Shown here piece by piece: positions 40,949 through 50,793 of a stretch of 64,000 nt of DNA. The stretch comes from Enterobacteriaceae bacterium UBA5654 (GTDB lineage: Bacteria; Pseudomonadota; Gammaproteobacteria; Enterobacterales; Enterobacteriaceae), in contig DIJC01000008.1 of assembly GCA_002421005.1 (NCBI GenBank), positions 74,669 through 138,668 of the forward strand, written 5' to 3'. A program made the translations under genes and the position numbers. Every line of letters starts with the position of its first letter. Position 1 is the stretch's first letter. Below the pieces are notes generated by a model. It did no database searches and was not told the DNA's origin. It saw only the letters and a list, made by a program, of their open reading frames with translations.

Positions 40949-41342
40949 AGCTATCCGTTACCTTTGTTAGCATTTTCCTCTGGTAAAAACGCAAAGCACG
41001 CATGAAAAATGCTTTACCCTGGGTTTTACCCGTCCGCCCGCGATCCTGTGCTAAAAAATGTGAAACAGAACCTGCCGCTTCTCATCAATAAAATTAATGA
41101 ATTCAGATTAACGCATTGATTTAAATAACTTTATAAACCTGAAGCAACGAAAATAGCGAAACGAACAAAAAACGCACACCCGCAAAGCGATTTATCCAAA
41201 TAAAAGCAATAAATAAAAATATTTCACTAGTTGTGAGTTTATAACCAGGCAGATAATCTATATCCAAAGCGTCATGCATCGTAAAACGCTGCGATGACGC
41301 CCGTTTACCCTATTTATCCCCTACTTTTTCAGGAGCCGACAG
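40949..41342. other. AT-rich intergenic region upstream of alaE
   Basis: 394 bases with no plausible frame, A/T-rich from about 41090 to 41280. It probably carries the alaE promoter; in E. coli stpA lies upstream of alaE and I find no trace of it here. Confidence 0.4.
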
Positions 41343-41792
41343 ATGTTCTCTGCGCAGTCACGCCTGCGTCACGCGGTTGCAGACACCTTCGCGATGGTTG
41401 TCTACTGTTCCATTGTGAACATGCTGATCGAGATATTCCTCTCTGGAATGACGTTTGAGCAGTCGCTTTCATCGCGGCTGGTCGCGATTCCGGTAAACAT
41501 TATTATTGCCTGGCCATACGGGTTTTATCGTGATGCCGTGGTGCGCGCGATGCGGCGGATAAGTCCGGCGGGATGGATAAGAAATCTGGCGGATATTCTG
41601 GCCTACGTGACGTTTCAATCGCCGGTCTATATCGCGATTTTGCTGACCGTTGGCGCTGGCTGGCCGCAAATTGTGGCGGCCGTGAGTTCGAATATCGTGA
41701 TATCCATGCTGATGGGGGCGGTATACGGCTACTTCCTTGATTACTGTCGCCGCCTGTTCCGCGTGAGTGCATGCCAGCAGGCAAAAGCCTGA
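41343..41792 (+). CDS. alaE: L-alanine exporter AlaE
   Basis: 149 aa, identical in length to E. coli AlaE, with four transmembrane helices (TFAMVVYCSIVNMLIEIFLS; LVAIPVNIIIAWPYGFYRDA; TFQSPVYIAILLTVGAGWPQ; SSNIVISMLMGAVYGYFLDY). It exports alanine and prevents toxic build-up. CAGGAG lies just upstream. A convergent hairpin (41799-41819) separates it from ygaC. Confidence 0.93.
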   Translation: MFSAQSRLRHAVADTFAMVVYCSIVNMLIEIFLSGMTFEQSLSSRLVAIPVNIIIAWPYGFYRDAVVRAMRRISPAGWIRNLADILAYVTFQSPVYIAILLTVGAGWPQIVAAVSSNIVISMLMGAVYGYFLDYCRRLFRVSACQQAKA

Positions 41793-41818
41793 GGTGAGAC
41801 GACCGGCGCTGCCGGTCG

Positions 41819-42169
41819 TTAGTTAACCTGATAATCCCCGAATACGCCCTTCACAAAACGCTCAAGCGCCATTCGCGAACTGAAACCGTGAGGAATACCG
41901 TAGTGTTCATGACGGGTGCCTGCCAGATACAGTGGAAATTGCTGATAATGATCGCAGGTTTTTATATCCGAGGCCGGATCCGCAAGCGACATGCAGCGTT
42001 CTTTCAGGGTCGGATGAACAATCAGCGCCGTTCGGCCCATCCGCGCTTCGCGATTGACATACACGTAGTCATCGCCGCGCTGATAACCATAGGTTTTTTG
42101 CGTCACCACATCCATTGTAAAGCCCATTCTCTCAAGAACGCGTGCCACCTCATCGGGTCGTAAATACAT
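41819..42169 (-). CDS. ygaC: YgaC (Fur-regulated in E. coli, unknown function)
   Basis: 116 aa, with MYLRPDEVARVLERMGFTMD and KTCDHYQQFPLYLAGTRHEH as in E. coli YgaC. DUF2002 family; cytoplasmic. Position between alaE and ygaM is conserved. Confidence 0.9.
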   Translation of the reverse strand: MYLRPDEVARVLERMGFTMDVVTQKTYGYQRGDDYVYVNREARMGRTALIVHPTLKERCMSLADPASDIKTCDHYQQFPLYLAGTRHEHYGIPHGFSSRMALERFVKGVFGDYQVN

Positions 42170-42331
42170 AATTTATCCTCGTTATCTTTTACTGCATCGC
42201 AACCTTAACGTATTCAGCATTGTCCTCGCTTTCAGAAAAGTCCATAAAAGCGTCTTTCGCGCTGCGTTTGATTTCAGGGTGAAAAAAGCTGGTCTACACT
42301 TAAACCCACATCGAAATCAATGGAGGATCCT

Positions 42332-42661
42332 ATGTTTAATCGACCGAACCGTAACGATGTAGATGATGGCGTGCAGGATATCCAGAATGACGTTAACCAA
42401 TTAGCGGATAGCCTGGAGTCGGTACTGAAATCCTGGGGCAGCGATGCCAAAGGTGAAGCGGAAGAAGCGCGTCGTAAAGCGAAAGCGCTGCTGAAAGAGA
42501 CGCGTGCGCGCGCTCAGGGCCGGACCCGTACAGGTCAGGCCGCCCGTGATGCCATCGGTTGCGCAGAATCGTTTGTCCGTGATAAGCCGTGGTGCAGCGT
42601 CGGCTCTGCCGCTGCGGTAGGTATTTTCGTCGGCGCACTGCTAAGCCTGCGTCGCCGTTAA
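42332..42661 (+). CDS. ygaM: YgaM, DUF883/ElaB-type membrane-anchored protein
   Basis: 109 aa from the ATG at 42332 (GGAGG five bases upstream), same length as E. coli YgaM. Amphipathic coiled-coil N-terminus (VDDGVQDIQNDVNQLADSLE) and a C-terminal helix VGSAAAVGIFVGALLSL. ElaB/YqjD relatives are inner-membrane, ribosome-linked stationary-phase proteins. A terminator follows at 42,678-42,714. Confidence 0.92.
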   Translation: MFNRPNRNDVDDGVQDIQNDVNQLADSLESVLKSWGSDAKGEAEEARRKAKALLKETRARAQGRTRTGQAARDAIGCAESFVRDKPWCSVGSAAAVGIFVGALLSLRRR

Positions 42662-42794
42662 TCAGCAATCCGGTTTGACCAAAACCCTCGCGCCTGCGGG
42701 GGTTTTCTTTTTTTACCCCCCTTCGTTTTGCGCCGACCAGTCACAGCGCCCTCTCCCACGCTACGTTCATTAGCCAGGCAAAACTTATCTAAAA

Positions 42795-42841
42795 ATACTA
42801 TATCTTGTATGGTTGAACTTTTAGTTCTCTACATCTAGTAT
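42795..42841 (+). promoter_or_regulatory. Tandem NrdR boxes upstream of nrdHIEF
   Basis: ATACTATATCTTGTAT (42795-42810) matches the NrdR consensus. A second, weaker copy (42826-42841, 11 of 16 identical) lies exactly 31 bases further, three helical turns, which is the usual pairing for NrdR repression of ribonucleotide reductase operons. Confidence 0.75.
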
Positions 42842-42916
42842 CTCATCTTATAGAGCAACACATATTCCGACGCACATCCTGCGCCGCCACTCTCATTCTA
42901 AATGGAAATACGAATC

Positions 42917-43162
42917 ATGAGCATTATTATTTACACTCGAAATGATTGCGTTCAGTGCCACGCCACTAAACGGGCGATGGAAAGTCGCGGGCTGGCTTTT
43001 GAAATGGTCAATCTTGACGTTCAGCCGGAAGAAATTGAGACTCTGCGCGCGCAAGGCTTCCGCCAGTTACCGGTGGTGATTGCCGGAGAAACCCGCTGGT
43101 CCGGTTTCCGCCCGGATATGATCAACCGCTTAAGCGCCGATCCCATTGCTGCCCGCGCATGA
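42917..43162 (+). CDS. nrdH: Glutaredoxin-like NrdH
   Basis: 81 aa, E. coli length, with the redox motif CVQC (YTRNDCVQCHATKRAM) and RQLPVVIAGETRWSGFRPDM. It delivers electrons to NrdEF. The ATG at 42917 matches the E. coli start. Stop overlaps nrdI (ATGA). Confidence 0.95.
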   Translation: MSIIIYTRNDCVQCHATKRAMESRGLAFEMVNLDVQPEEIETLRAQGFRQLPVVIAGETRWSGFRPDMINRLSADPIAARA

Positions 43163-43569
43163 GCACCCTCGTCTACTTCTCCAGCAGCTCAGAAAACACG
43201 CAGCGCTTTATTGAGCGGCTGGGGCTGCCTGCGATTCGCATTCCGCTGAATGAGCGTGAACGGATCCGGGTGGACGAACCCTATATTCTGATTGTGCCGA
43301 GCTATGGCGGCGGTGGCACCGCTGGCGCCGTACCGCGTCAGGTGATTCGATTTTTAAACGATCAACATAACCGTGCGCTGATCCGTGGGGTCATCGCTTC
43401 CGGCAACCGCAACTTCGGCGAGGCCTATGGTCGCGCCGGGGACGTGGTAGCGCAGAAGTGCAATGTTCCCTGGCTCTACCGTTTTGAGATGATGGGCACC
43501 CAGCGTGATATCGACAATGTGCGAAAAGGAGTGAGCGAATTTTGGCAACGACAACCGCAGAACGTGTAG
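43159..43569 (+). CDS. nrdI: Flavodoxin-like NrdI
   Basis: 136 aa. FMN-binding YFSSSSENTQRF and VPSYGGGGTAGAVPRQVIRF with ASGNRNFGEAYGRAGD. NrdI supplies oxidant to assemble the dimanganese tyrosyl radical in NrdF. Overlaps nrdE by 28 bases. Confidence 0.95.
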   Translation: MSTLVYFSSSSENTQRFIERLGLPAIRIPLNERERIRVDEPYILIVPSYGGGGTAGAVPRQVIRFLNDQHNRALIRGVIASGNRNFGEAYGRAGDVVAQKCNVPWLYRFEMMGTQRDIDNVRKGVSEFWQRQPQNV

Positions 43570-45686
43570 CGCAGGCCGGACCGGATCACCATGCGCTCAA
43601 TGCGATGCTGAATCTGTACGACAAAGACGGCCGCATCCAGTTTGAAAAAGATCATCAGGCGGTGGAGGCGTTTTTTGCCGCGCACGTTGTGCCGAATACC
43701 GTTTCGTTCCCGAATCAGGATGCCCGGCTCGACTGGCTGGTTAGCGAAGGATATTACGACCAAAGCGTACTGGCCCGTTACGACCGCGCTTTCGTGGTGG
43801 ATCTGTTTGCTCACGCCCACGCCAGCGGTTTTCGCTTCCAGACTTTCCTCGGCGCGTGGAAGTATTACACCAGCTACACGCTGAAAACCTTCGACGGCAA
43901 ACGCTACCTTGAACACTTTGAAGATCGCGTGACGATGGTGGCGCTGACCCTGGCGCAGGGCAATACCGCGCTGGCGCAGCAACTGACCGATGAAATGCTG
44001 GCCGGACGCTTTCAGCCCGCGACGCCGACGTTCCTTAACTGCGGCAAACAGCAGCGCGGCGAGCTGGTTTCCTGCTTCTTGCTGCGCATTGAAGATAATA
44101 TGGAGTCGATTGGCCGTGCGGTAAACTCGGCGCTCCAGCTCTCCAAACGCGGCGGCGGCGTAGCGTTTCTGCTCTCCAACCTGCGCGAAGTGGGCGCGCC
44201 GATTAAGCGCATCGAAAACCAGTCTTCCGGGGTGATCCCGGTAATGAAAATGCTGGAAGATGCGTTTTCCTACGCCAACCAGCTTGGCGCACGTCAGGGG
44301 GCGGGCGCGGTGTATCTGCACGCCCATCACCCGGATATTCAGCGTTTTCTGGATACCAAACGGGAAAACGCCGACGAAAAAATCCGCATCAAAACGCTCT
44401 CGCTTGGCGTGGTGATCCCGGATGTTACCTTCCGGCTGGCGAAAGAGAACGCGCAGATGGCGCTGTTTTCACCGTATGACGTGGAGCGCATTTACGCGAA
44501 GCCGTTTGGCGATATTGCGGTCAGCGAGCTGTATGACGAAATGGTCGCCGATCCGCGCATCCGTAAAACCTACATTAACGCCCGCGATTTTTTCCAGACG
44601 CTGGCGGAGATCCAGTTTGAGTCCGGCTACCCGTACATTATGTTTGAAGACACGGTGAACCGCGCGAATCCGATTGCCGGGCGCATTAATATGAGCAACC
44701 TGTGCTCGGAGATTTTGCAGGTGAACAGCGCGTCCACCTACGACGAAAATCTGGACTACGCCCGCACCGGGCACGATATCTCCTGTAATCTCGGCTCGCT
44801 GAATATTGCGCACACCATGGATTCGCCGGATTTTGGCCGTACCGTGGAGGCGGCAGTGCGCGGCCTGACCGCCGTTTCCGACATGAGCCACATCCGCTCG
44901 GTGCCGTCGGTGGCGGCAGGCAACCAGGCGTCGCACGCTATCGGCCTGGGACAGATGAATCTGCACGGCTATCTGGCGCGCGAGGGCATCGCCTACGGGT
45001 CGCCGGAGGGACTGGATTTTACCAACTTTTATTTCTACACCATTACCTGGCACGCACTGAATACGTCCATGATGCTGGCCCGCGAGCGCAATCAGCGTTT
45101 CGCCGGGTTTGAGAATTCACGCTACGCCAGCGGCGACTATTTCCGCCAGTATCTGGAAGGCGAGTGGCAGCCTGAAACCGCTAAAGTCCGCGAACTCTTT
45201 GCCCGTGCCGGTATCACCCTGCCGACGCGCGAAATGTGGCAGCAACTGCGCGATGACGTCATGCGCTACGGCATTTATAACCAGAATTTGCAGGCGGTGC
45301 CGCCGACCGGTTCTATTTCCTATATCAATCATGCGACCTCAAGCATTCACCCGATTGTGTCGAAGATTGAAATCCGCAAAGAGGGCAAAACCGGGCGCGT
45401 GTATTACCCTGCCCCGTTTATGACCAACGAGAATCTGGCGCTGTTTCAGGATGCCTATGAAATCGGCCCGGAAAAAATTATTGATACCTATGCCGAAGCC
45501 ACCCGCCACGTCGATCAGGGGCTGTCGCTGACGCTGTTCTTCCCGGACACCGCCACCACCCGTGATATCAACAAAGCGCAGATTTACGCGTGGAAGAAAG
45601 GCATCAAAACGCTGTACTACATTCGCCTGCGCCAGCTTGCGCTGGAAGGCACCGAAATTGAAGGCTGCGTATCATGCGCACTGTAA
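43542..45686 (+). CDS. nrdE: Class Ib ribonucleotide reductase alpha subunit NrdE
   Basis: 714 aa, same as E. coli, with the same TTG start (ATTTAERVAQAG follows). Active-site cysteines in the TFLNCGKQQRGELVSCF region, NLCSEI and the C-terminal EGCVSCAL redox pair are intact. It reduces ribonucleoside diphosphates under iron limitation and oxidative stress. Confidence 0.96.
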   Translation: MATTTAERVAQAGPDHHALNAMLNLYDKDGRIQFEKDHQAVEAFFAAHVVPNTVSFPNQDARLDWLVSEGYYDQSVLARYDRAFVVDLFAHAHASGFRFQTFLGAWKYYTSYTLKTFDGKRYLEHFEDRVTMVALTLAQGNTALAQQLTDEMLAGRFQPATPTFLNCGKQQRGELVSCFLLRIEDNMESIGRAVNSALQLSKRGGGVAFLLSNLREVGAPIKRIENQSSGVIPVMKMLEDAFSYANQLGARQGAGAVYLHAHHPDIQRFLDTKRENADEKIRIKTLSLGVVIPDVTFRLAKENAQMALFSPYDVERIYAKPFGDIAVSELYDEMVADPRIRKTYINARDFFQTLAEIQFESGYPYIMFEDTVNRANPIAGRINMSNLCSEILQVNSASTYDENLDYARTGHDISCNLGSLNIAHTMDSPDFGRTVEAAVRGLTAVSDMSHIRSVPSVAAGNQASHAIGLGQMNLHGYLAREGIAYGSPEGLDFTNFYFYTITWHALNTSMMLARERNQRFAGFENSRYASGDYFRQYLEGEWQPETAKVRELFARAGITLPTREMWQQLRDDVMRYGIYNQNLQAVPPTGSISYINHATSSIHPIVSKIEIRKEGKTGRVYYPAPFMTNENLALFQDAYEIGPEKIIDTYAEATRHVDQGLSLTLFFPDTATTRDINKAQIYAWKKGIKTLYYIRLRQLALEGTEIEGCVSCAL

Positions 45687-45696
45687 GGAGAAAGGG

Positions 45697-46659
45697 ATGA
45701 GCCGCCTGTCGCGCGTCAGCGCCGTGAACTGGAATAAACTCCAGGACGATAAAGATCTTGAAGTGTGGAACCGTCTGACCAGCAACTTCTGGCTGCCGGA
45801 GAAAGTGCCGCTGTCCAACGATATTCCGGCGTGGCAAAGCCTGAATCCGACAGAGCAGCAGTTGACCATCCGCGTGTTTACCGGCCTGACGCTGCTGGAC
45901 ACCATCCAGAATACCGTCGGTGCGCCCGCGCTGATGGCCGATGCCCTGACGCCACATGAAGAGGCGGTGCTGTCGAACGTCAGCTTTATGGAGGCGGTTC
46001 ACGCCCGCTCATACAGCTCGATTTTCTCGACGCTGTGTCAGACGCGGGACGTTGACGCGGCCTATCTGTGGAGCGAAGAAAACGCCCCGCTACAGCGTAA
46101 AGCCCAGCTTATTCTGGCCCATTATCACGCTGACGAACCGCTGAAAAAGAAAATCGCCAGCGTCTTCCTGGAGTCGTTCCTGTTTTATTCCGGTTTCTGG
46201 CTGCCGATGTATTTCTCCAGCCGGGGTAAGCTGACCAATACCGCCGACCTGATCCGGCTGATTATTCGTGATGAAGCCGTTCACGGCTACTACATCGGCT
46301 ATAAGTATCAGAAAGGGCTGGAAAAAGTCAGCACCGGGGAACGTGAAGCGCTGAAAAATTTCGCCCTTGATTTGCTGATGGATCTCTATGATAACGAACT
46401 GGCGTACACGCTGGATCTGTATGCCGGGACCGGGTGGGAGGACGATGTGCAGGCGTTTCTGTGCTACAACGCCAACAAAGCGCTGATGAATCTGGGCTAC
46501 GAACCGCTGTTCCCGCCGGAGATGGCGGAAGTGAATCCGGCGATCCTCGCGGCGCTGTCGCCGAATGCCGATGAAAACCACGATTTCTTCTCCGGCTCCG
46601 GCTCGTCTTATGTGATGGGCAAAGCGGTGGAAACCGAAGACGAAGACTGGAATTTCTGA
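45697..46659 (+). CDS. nrdF: Class Ib ribonucleotide reductase beta subunit NrdF
   Basis: 320 aa from the ATG at 45697 (AAGGAG upstream), ten bases after nrdE. Metal ligands are visible in SFMEAVHARSYS, FLESFLFYSGF and RDEAVHGYYIG. It houses the Mn2/Fe2 tyrosyl radical. A CTGCCGGG/CCCGGCAG hairpin follows. Confidence 0.95.
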   Translation: MSRLSRVSAVNWNKLQDDKDLEVWNRLTSNFWLPEKVPLSNDIPAWQSLNPTEQQLTIRVFTGLTLLDTIQNTVGAPALMADALTPHEEAVLSNVSFMEAVHARSYSSIFSTLCQTRDVDAAYLWSEENAPLQRKAQLILAHYHADEPLKKKIASVFLESFLFYSGFWLPMYFSSRGKLTNTADLIRLIIRDEAVHGYYIGYKYQKGLEKVSTGEREALKNFALDLLMDLYDNELAYTLDLYAGTGWEDDVQAFLCYNANKALMNLGYEPLFPPEMAEVNPAILAALSPNADENHDFFSGSGSSYVMGKAVETEDEDWNF

Positions 46660-46705
46660 TCCCAGGGCTGCCGGGCACGTCATCTTACCCGGCAGCAAAT
46701 TGTTA

Positions 46706-48067
46706 TTACGGTGTATTCACTACCGGCTGCGCCGCCCGGCGCTCGGCCAGCAGGCGATTAATTTCAGCATGTTTGTCTTCCGTGAAATCATAAAACCACA
46801 TGATGATCATCCGCAGTACCGATCCCACCGCCGGTAGCAAACTAATGCCAAAAAACAGGCCGCTCAGTACCGCCGGGGTTTGCGTAGCCGCCTGTGGAAC
46901 ATAATCAATCAGCGTCAGATAAACGCCAATCAACCCGCCGCCGACCGCCACTGACATTTTGCCGGTAAAGGTTTGCCCGGAAAAAGTAATCGCTGCACAG
47001 CGTTTATGGGTGTGATATTCCGCATACTCAATGGTATCGACGATCATCGCAGAGGTAAAAACCCCGTTCATGGTCATAAAGAGTGCGCTAAGTCCCAGCA
47101 GAATAAACAACAGCGTCAGGCTGTGATAGCCACTGACCCACAATATAATCCGCACCACCACATCCAGTGCACAAATCACCAGAAACAGCGTGCGCTTCTT
47201 ATAATGGCGGGTTAATACCGGTGCAAATAAACAGGCAAGCGCTGCCACCATACCTATAACCCCGATGACTGCCTGGAGCCCTACGTTGCCAATATTATAA
47301 ATAAAAAAGTAGATATAAATCCCGTTTGCCATATTGTGAAAAATACAGCAAAAGAAAGACGCTAATACAATAAACAACGGCTTGTTATGCCAGAGATTAC
47401 GAAAGGTGTCACGCATAGTGACTTTTTCGGCGCTGGGCGGCACGCGCTCCTTAACGTTAAAGAAGCCATTAAGCATTAATAACATGCCAATGATCATCAT
47501 CACCAGCACCGCCAGAAAATAGCCGTGATCGGTTGAGTACGGGGCGAAAAATGCCGTCAGGCGGGGAAAGAAAATATTGGCACACGCGCAACCCGCATTA
47601 ACGCCCAGCACCGCTGCCGTCACCGCCTTAGTTCGCTCGCGCGGTTCATTGCTCATCACCGATGAGACTGACCAGAAAGGGATGTCAGATATCGCGTACA
47701 GCGTGCCCCACAAAATATAGGTCACGCCAGCGTAAATTATTTTGGTGCTGACCGGCGCATCAATATTATAAAAAGAGGCCAGCGTCATGATGGTGATTAA
47801 GAATGGCGCGATGAGCATGAAATGACGAAATTTACCGAAACGACTGTTCAGCGTGTCCATAACACTGGCAATTAACGGATCGTGAATGGCGTCCCAGGCT
47901 CTGGCAATCAGAAATATAGTACTGGCTGCCAGCGCCGAAATGCCCATCACATCCGTATAAAAGTAATTAATAAATGAGCCAACCAATCCAAAGCTAAAAC
48001 ATTGACCTACGCCGTAACCGAAATAAGACCATAACTCTTTTTGAGGTATCTTTATTGCCGTAGACAT
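46706..48067 (-). CDS. GPH-family sugar:cation symporter
   Basis: 453 aa, 12 transmembrane helices. IPQKELWSYFGYGVGQCFSF at the N-terminus, ARAWDAIHDPLIASVMDTLN and RFGKFRHFMLIAPF are the glycoside-pentoside-hexuronide signatures. It lies 71 bases downstream of a glycoside hydrolase gene on the same strand, so it probably imports the glycoside that enzyme cleaves. Probably repressed by the adjacent LacI protein. Confidence 0.88.
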   Translation of the reverse strand: MSTAIKIPQKELWSYFGYGVGQCFSFGLVGSFINYFYTDVMGISALAASTIFLIARAWDAIHDPLIASVMDTLNSRFGKFRHFMLIAPFLITIMTLASFYNIDAPVSTKIIYAGVTYILWGTLYAISDIPFWSVSSVMSNEPRERTKAVTAAVLGVNAGCACANIFFPRLTAFFAPYSTDHGYFLAVLVMMIIGMLLMLNGFFNVKERVPPSAEKVTMRDTFRNLWHNKPLFIVLASFFCCIFHNMANGIYIYFFIYNIGNVGLQAVIGVIGMVAALACLFAPVLTRHYKKRTLFLVICALDVVVRIILWVSGYHSLTLLFILLGLSALFMTMNGVFTSAMIVDTIEYAEYHTHKRCAAITFSGQTFTGKMSVAVGGGLIGVYLTLIDYVPQAATQTPAVLSGLFFGISLLPAVGSVLRMIIMWFYDFTEDKHAEINRLLAERRAAQPVVNTP

Positions 48068-48138
48068 AGAAACTCCTTACTGCCCCGGTAGAAATACCGG
48101 GGAGTATTAATATGAAATATTATTTTTTCTTAATGCCG

Positions 48139-49233
48139 TCAGAAACGTGGATGCAGACCAATGCGGGAAAGACGTGATACCAGATCCATTTCCGCTTTGC
48201 AGAACGGAATGCCGTGCTCATCAAACACATCGTGGAACCACAAGTGCGAATAATCCCGACGCTCTTTTACAAAGATCGGCCACGGCATGTAGGTTTGGGT
48301 TTTACCGCGCACCAGCCCCCACTGATAGGGCACCACATTGCAGCCATGCATCAGCGGCAGTTGCCCTTCAAACGTCCCACCAACCTGGCGCGCCAGCCAC
48401 TCGGTGCAAAACAGCGGACGGCCGAACTGCTCTACGTAACGAATTACCCGCACCATTTTTGCCGTGCCGATATAAGCGTGAAAACTTATCACGTCGGAAA
48501 GCGCCAGCGCCGCCCGATCGATGGGGTGGTCATACAGCATTTCGTCCGGCTGATCCGGGTCGAGCGGCAGATGCCATGCGCCGACGGTCAGCGGCTGGGA
48601 GGGATCTTCGTCCCGCGCCCATGCAAAAGTTTTGGTCATCAGCTCCAGAGCGAAGCGTTCCAGTTTTTCATCGTACAGCACTTCTTCAATCCCGCTGGCG
48701 AAGGTGCCACGGTTGCCCGGCTCGTTGTATAAATCCCAGACGAAAATACGCTCATCGTTGCGGAAGGTACCAATAATGTCGCGCACGTAGCGCTCGATTT
48801 CCGGCCATACTGCATAATCGCAGACTTTATCGCGTCCCGGACTGGCGGCCGCCTGGCTGTTGTGTTTGCCGGGGATCGGCGCTTTTTGCGGACCGAGATA
48901 AGGCTCGTCGCCGGAGAATCCGCAGTCGTCCATCAGCGTCAGCATGGTACGAAAGCCCCGTTTTGCCGCGATAGTCAAAAAAGTATTGATGCGGTCAATC
49001 AGGCCGTCGCGGTCATGCTGCCAGACGATAAACGGCAGGTTGATTCGCAGAGTGTTGTAGCCGACGTCCGCCGCCCAGCCCAGCTCCTGTTTGATGGTCG
49101 GCGCATCAAAGGTTTCCGCCTGCCAGATATCCGTCCAGTTAATGGCGGTGCGGGGCAGATAGTTAAAGCCGCACATCCACCCCTGCTGTTGATACCAGCG
49201 GTTTGCCTGTTCCTGACTCCATTGTTGGCGCAT
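48139..49233 (-). CDS. Glycoside hydrolase, GH5/cellulase-like
   Basis: 364 aa, no signal peptide, so cytoplasmic. TIM-barrel motifs: YNTLRINLPFIVWQHD, catalytic acid/base in VWDLYNEPGN, nucleophile Glu in LFCTEWLAR. Clan A hydrolases of this shape cleave beta-linked glycosides. With the GPH transporter it would hydrolyse an imported glycoside inside the cell. The specific family and substrate cannot be read from sequence alone. Confidence 0.82.
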   Translation of the reverse strand: MRQQWSQEQANRWYQQQGWMCGFNYLPRTAINWTDIWQAETFDAPTIKQELGWAADVGYNTLRINLPFIVWQHDRDGLIDRINTFLTIAAKRGFRTMLTLMDDCGFSGDEPYLGPQKAPIPGKHNSQAAASPGRDKVCDYAVWPEIERYVRDIIGTFRNDERIFVWDLYNEPGNRGTFASGIEEVLYDEKLERFALELMTKTFAWARDEDPSQPLTVGAWHLPLDPDQPDEMLYDHPIDRAALALSDVISFHAYIGTAKMVRVIRYVEQFGRPLFCTEWLARQVGGTFEGQLPLMHGCNVVPYQWGLVRGKTQTYMPWPIFVKERRDYSHLWFHDVFDEHGIPFCKAEMDLVSRLSRIGLHPRF

Positions 49234-49263
49234 ATTTTTTCCTTCAGTAGGTTACGTAATAAA

Positions 49264-49275
49264 TATTAGCTAATA
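49264..49275. promoter_or_regulatory. Candidate LacI-type operator
   Basis: TATTAGCTAATA, a perfect 12-base palindrome 31 bases upstream of the hydrolase start, in the divergent gap to the lacI-family gene. Confidence 0.4.
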
Positions 49276-49421
49276 ATTATTACTGAAGGCGCGCCATCGC
49301 AAGCGGTGGCTAAAATATTTACAACGTGGATCACAATTTTTCGCTATAACTCCCCGCGCCCCGCCGCCGTCACTACGCTGTGGTATAGTGCCCAAAGCAG
49401 AGGTAAACACTGGCGAACAGG

Positions 49422-50429
49422 ATGAAAAAGAAAGAGAAAATCACGATGACCGACATTGCTCGTGAAGCGGGCGTTTCCCAGGCAACGGTGTCGTTAGTGC
49501 TGAATAATTCCCAGGCGATCAAGCTGAGCGACGAAACGCGCCAGCGGGTGATCGAGACGGCGCAAAAACTGGGCTACAAAAAAATCCCGTCGCCGCATCA
49601 GCATGAAGGTCAGGAAGGGATCGCCATTTTGATCAACTCCATGCCCGGCTACGATCCCTTCGTTGACGCGCTTAACCAGGCCCGCGATGCCGCCTGGCGC
49701 AATGATGTCTTGTTGACGCTGTATGATTACAGCGATGATGTTGACGTCGCCCTGGACATCATTCGCCAGCTCACGCAACGCGGCTGCGCCGGGATTATTC
49801 TTGCCTCCCCCGTCACCAGCGCCATTAATTTTTCCCTGTTTGATCAACGCACTTCTGTGCCGCTGGTGCTGCTGAACGTTTACGACAAAAATTATCCACT
49901 GCTCCCCACTTTTCTTCCTAACGATTACGCCAACGCGCGGCAAATCACCGGGCATCTTATCGCTCAGGGGGCGCGCAGGATCGCGCATATCACCGGCGAA
50001 TACTGGATGGACGCCACCCATCACCGCCTGGAAGGGTATAAAGATGCGCTGGCCCAGGCTGGCATCCCGTTCGATCCGGCGCTGGTGGTCAGCACCAACT
50101 GGAGAATAGACGAAACGCATCGCGCCACCCGTCAGTTAATGACGGCCTCCACGCCGCCGGAAGCGATTTTCTGCGCCAGCGACTGGATGGTATTAGGCTG
50201 CTATCAGGCGCTGGCAGAATTGCAGATAAACATTCCCCAGGACGTGCTGGTGGCAGGCTACGACGACCAGCGTTTTGCCAGCCAGGTGATCCCCCAGTTG
50301 ACCAGCGTGCAGCTCCCCTACGCGGAGTTAGGCCGTCTGGCGGTTGAGTATCTGTGCGACGGGGAAGACGCGGCGACCCAGGTGACCATGGCGGGTAAAC
50401 TGATGGTGCGCGATTCCACCCGACGTTAA
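49422..50429 (+). CDS. LacI-family transcriptional regulator
   Basis: 335 aa. Helix-turn-helix MTDIAREAGVSQATVSLVLN with hinge helix SDETRQRVIETAQKLGYKK, then the periplasmic-binding-like domain ending DVLVAGYDDQRFASQVIPQL. Divergent from the hydrolase-transporter operon, so probably its repressor, released by the sugar. Confidence 0.93.
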   Translation: MKKKEKITMTDIAREAGVSQATVSLVLNNSQAIKLSDETRQRVIETAQKLGYKKIPSPHQHEGQEGIAILINSMPGYDPFVDALNQARDAAWRNDVLLTLYDYSDDVDVALDIIRQLTQRGCAGIILASPVTSAINFSLFDQRTSVPLVLLNVYDKNYPLLPTFLPNDYANARQITGHLIAQGARRIAHITGEYWMDATHHRLEGYKDALAQAGIPFDPALVVSTNWRIDETHRATRQLMTASTPPEAIFCASDWMVLGCYQALAELQINIPQDVLVAGYDDQRFASQVIPQLTSVQLPYAELGRLAVEYLCDGEDAATQVTMAGKLMVRDSTRR

Positions 50430-50793
50430 GAACATTCCCAATTATTCGGCAGGTTATATTTCCCTGAAGCCTGCCCGGATATTTCTCAAAGACTGCAGAA
50501 TTATCACACAAATATTTCAGTTTGCGATACAGTACATATTGTTGTCCCCTTTCGTTTGAATCATCCGATTTCAGGCGCGATTTTGCTGTGGATCGCAAAA
50601 AATATCACTTTTATTCGATTAGCTCTCAGCCCTTATATCATGGGAACATCCCGCCGATCCTGACCACGCAATATCCGTGCCAGGCGCAGCGGGAGGGTTG
50701 TCACAGATTCTCAGTGTGCTAGGGTATATCGCGGTGATTATTTCTTACAGGTAGCAAATCGACAAAATTAAATAACGGGAATCCTTTTATTGC
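50430..50793 (+). promoter_or_regulatory. proU regulatory region
   Basis: 364 bases without a gene. A/T-rich in the upstream half. A -35-like TTGTCA (50698-50703) with a weak -10 in GGGTATATC (50722-50730) lies about 65 bases before proV. In E. coli proU is osmotically induced and silenced by H-NS; the weak promoter near a curved A/T-rich segment agrees. Confidence 0.5.
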
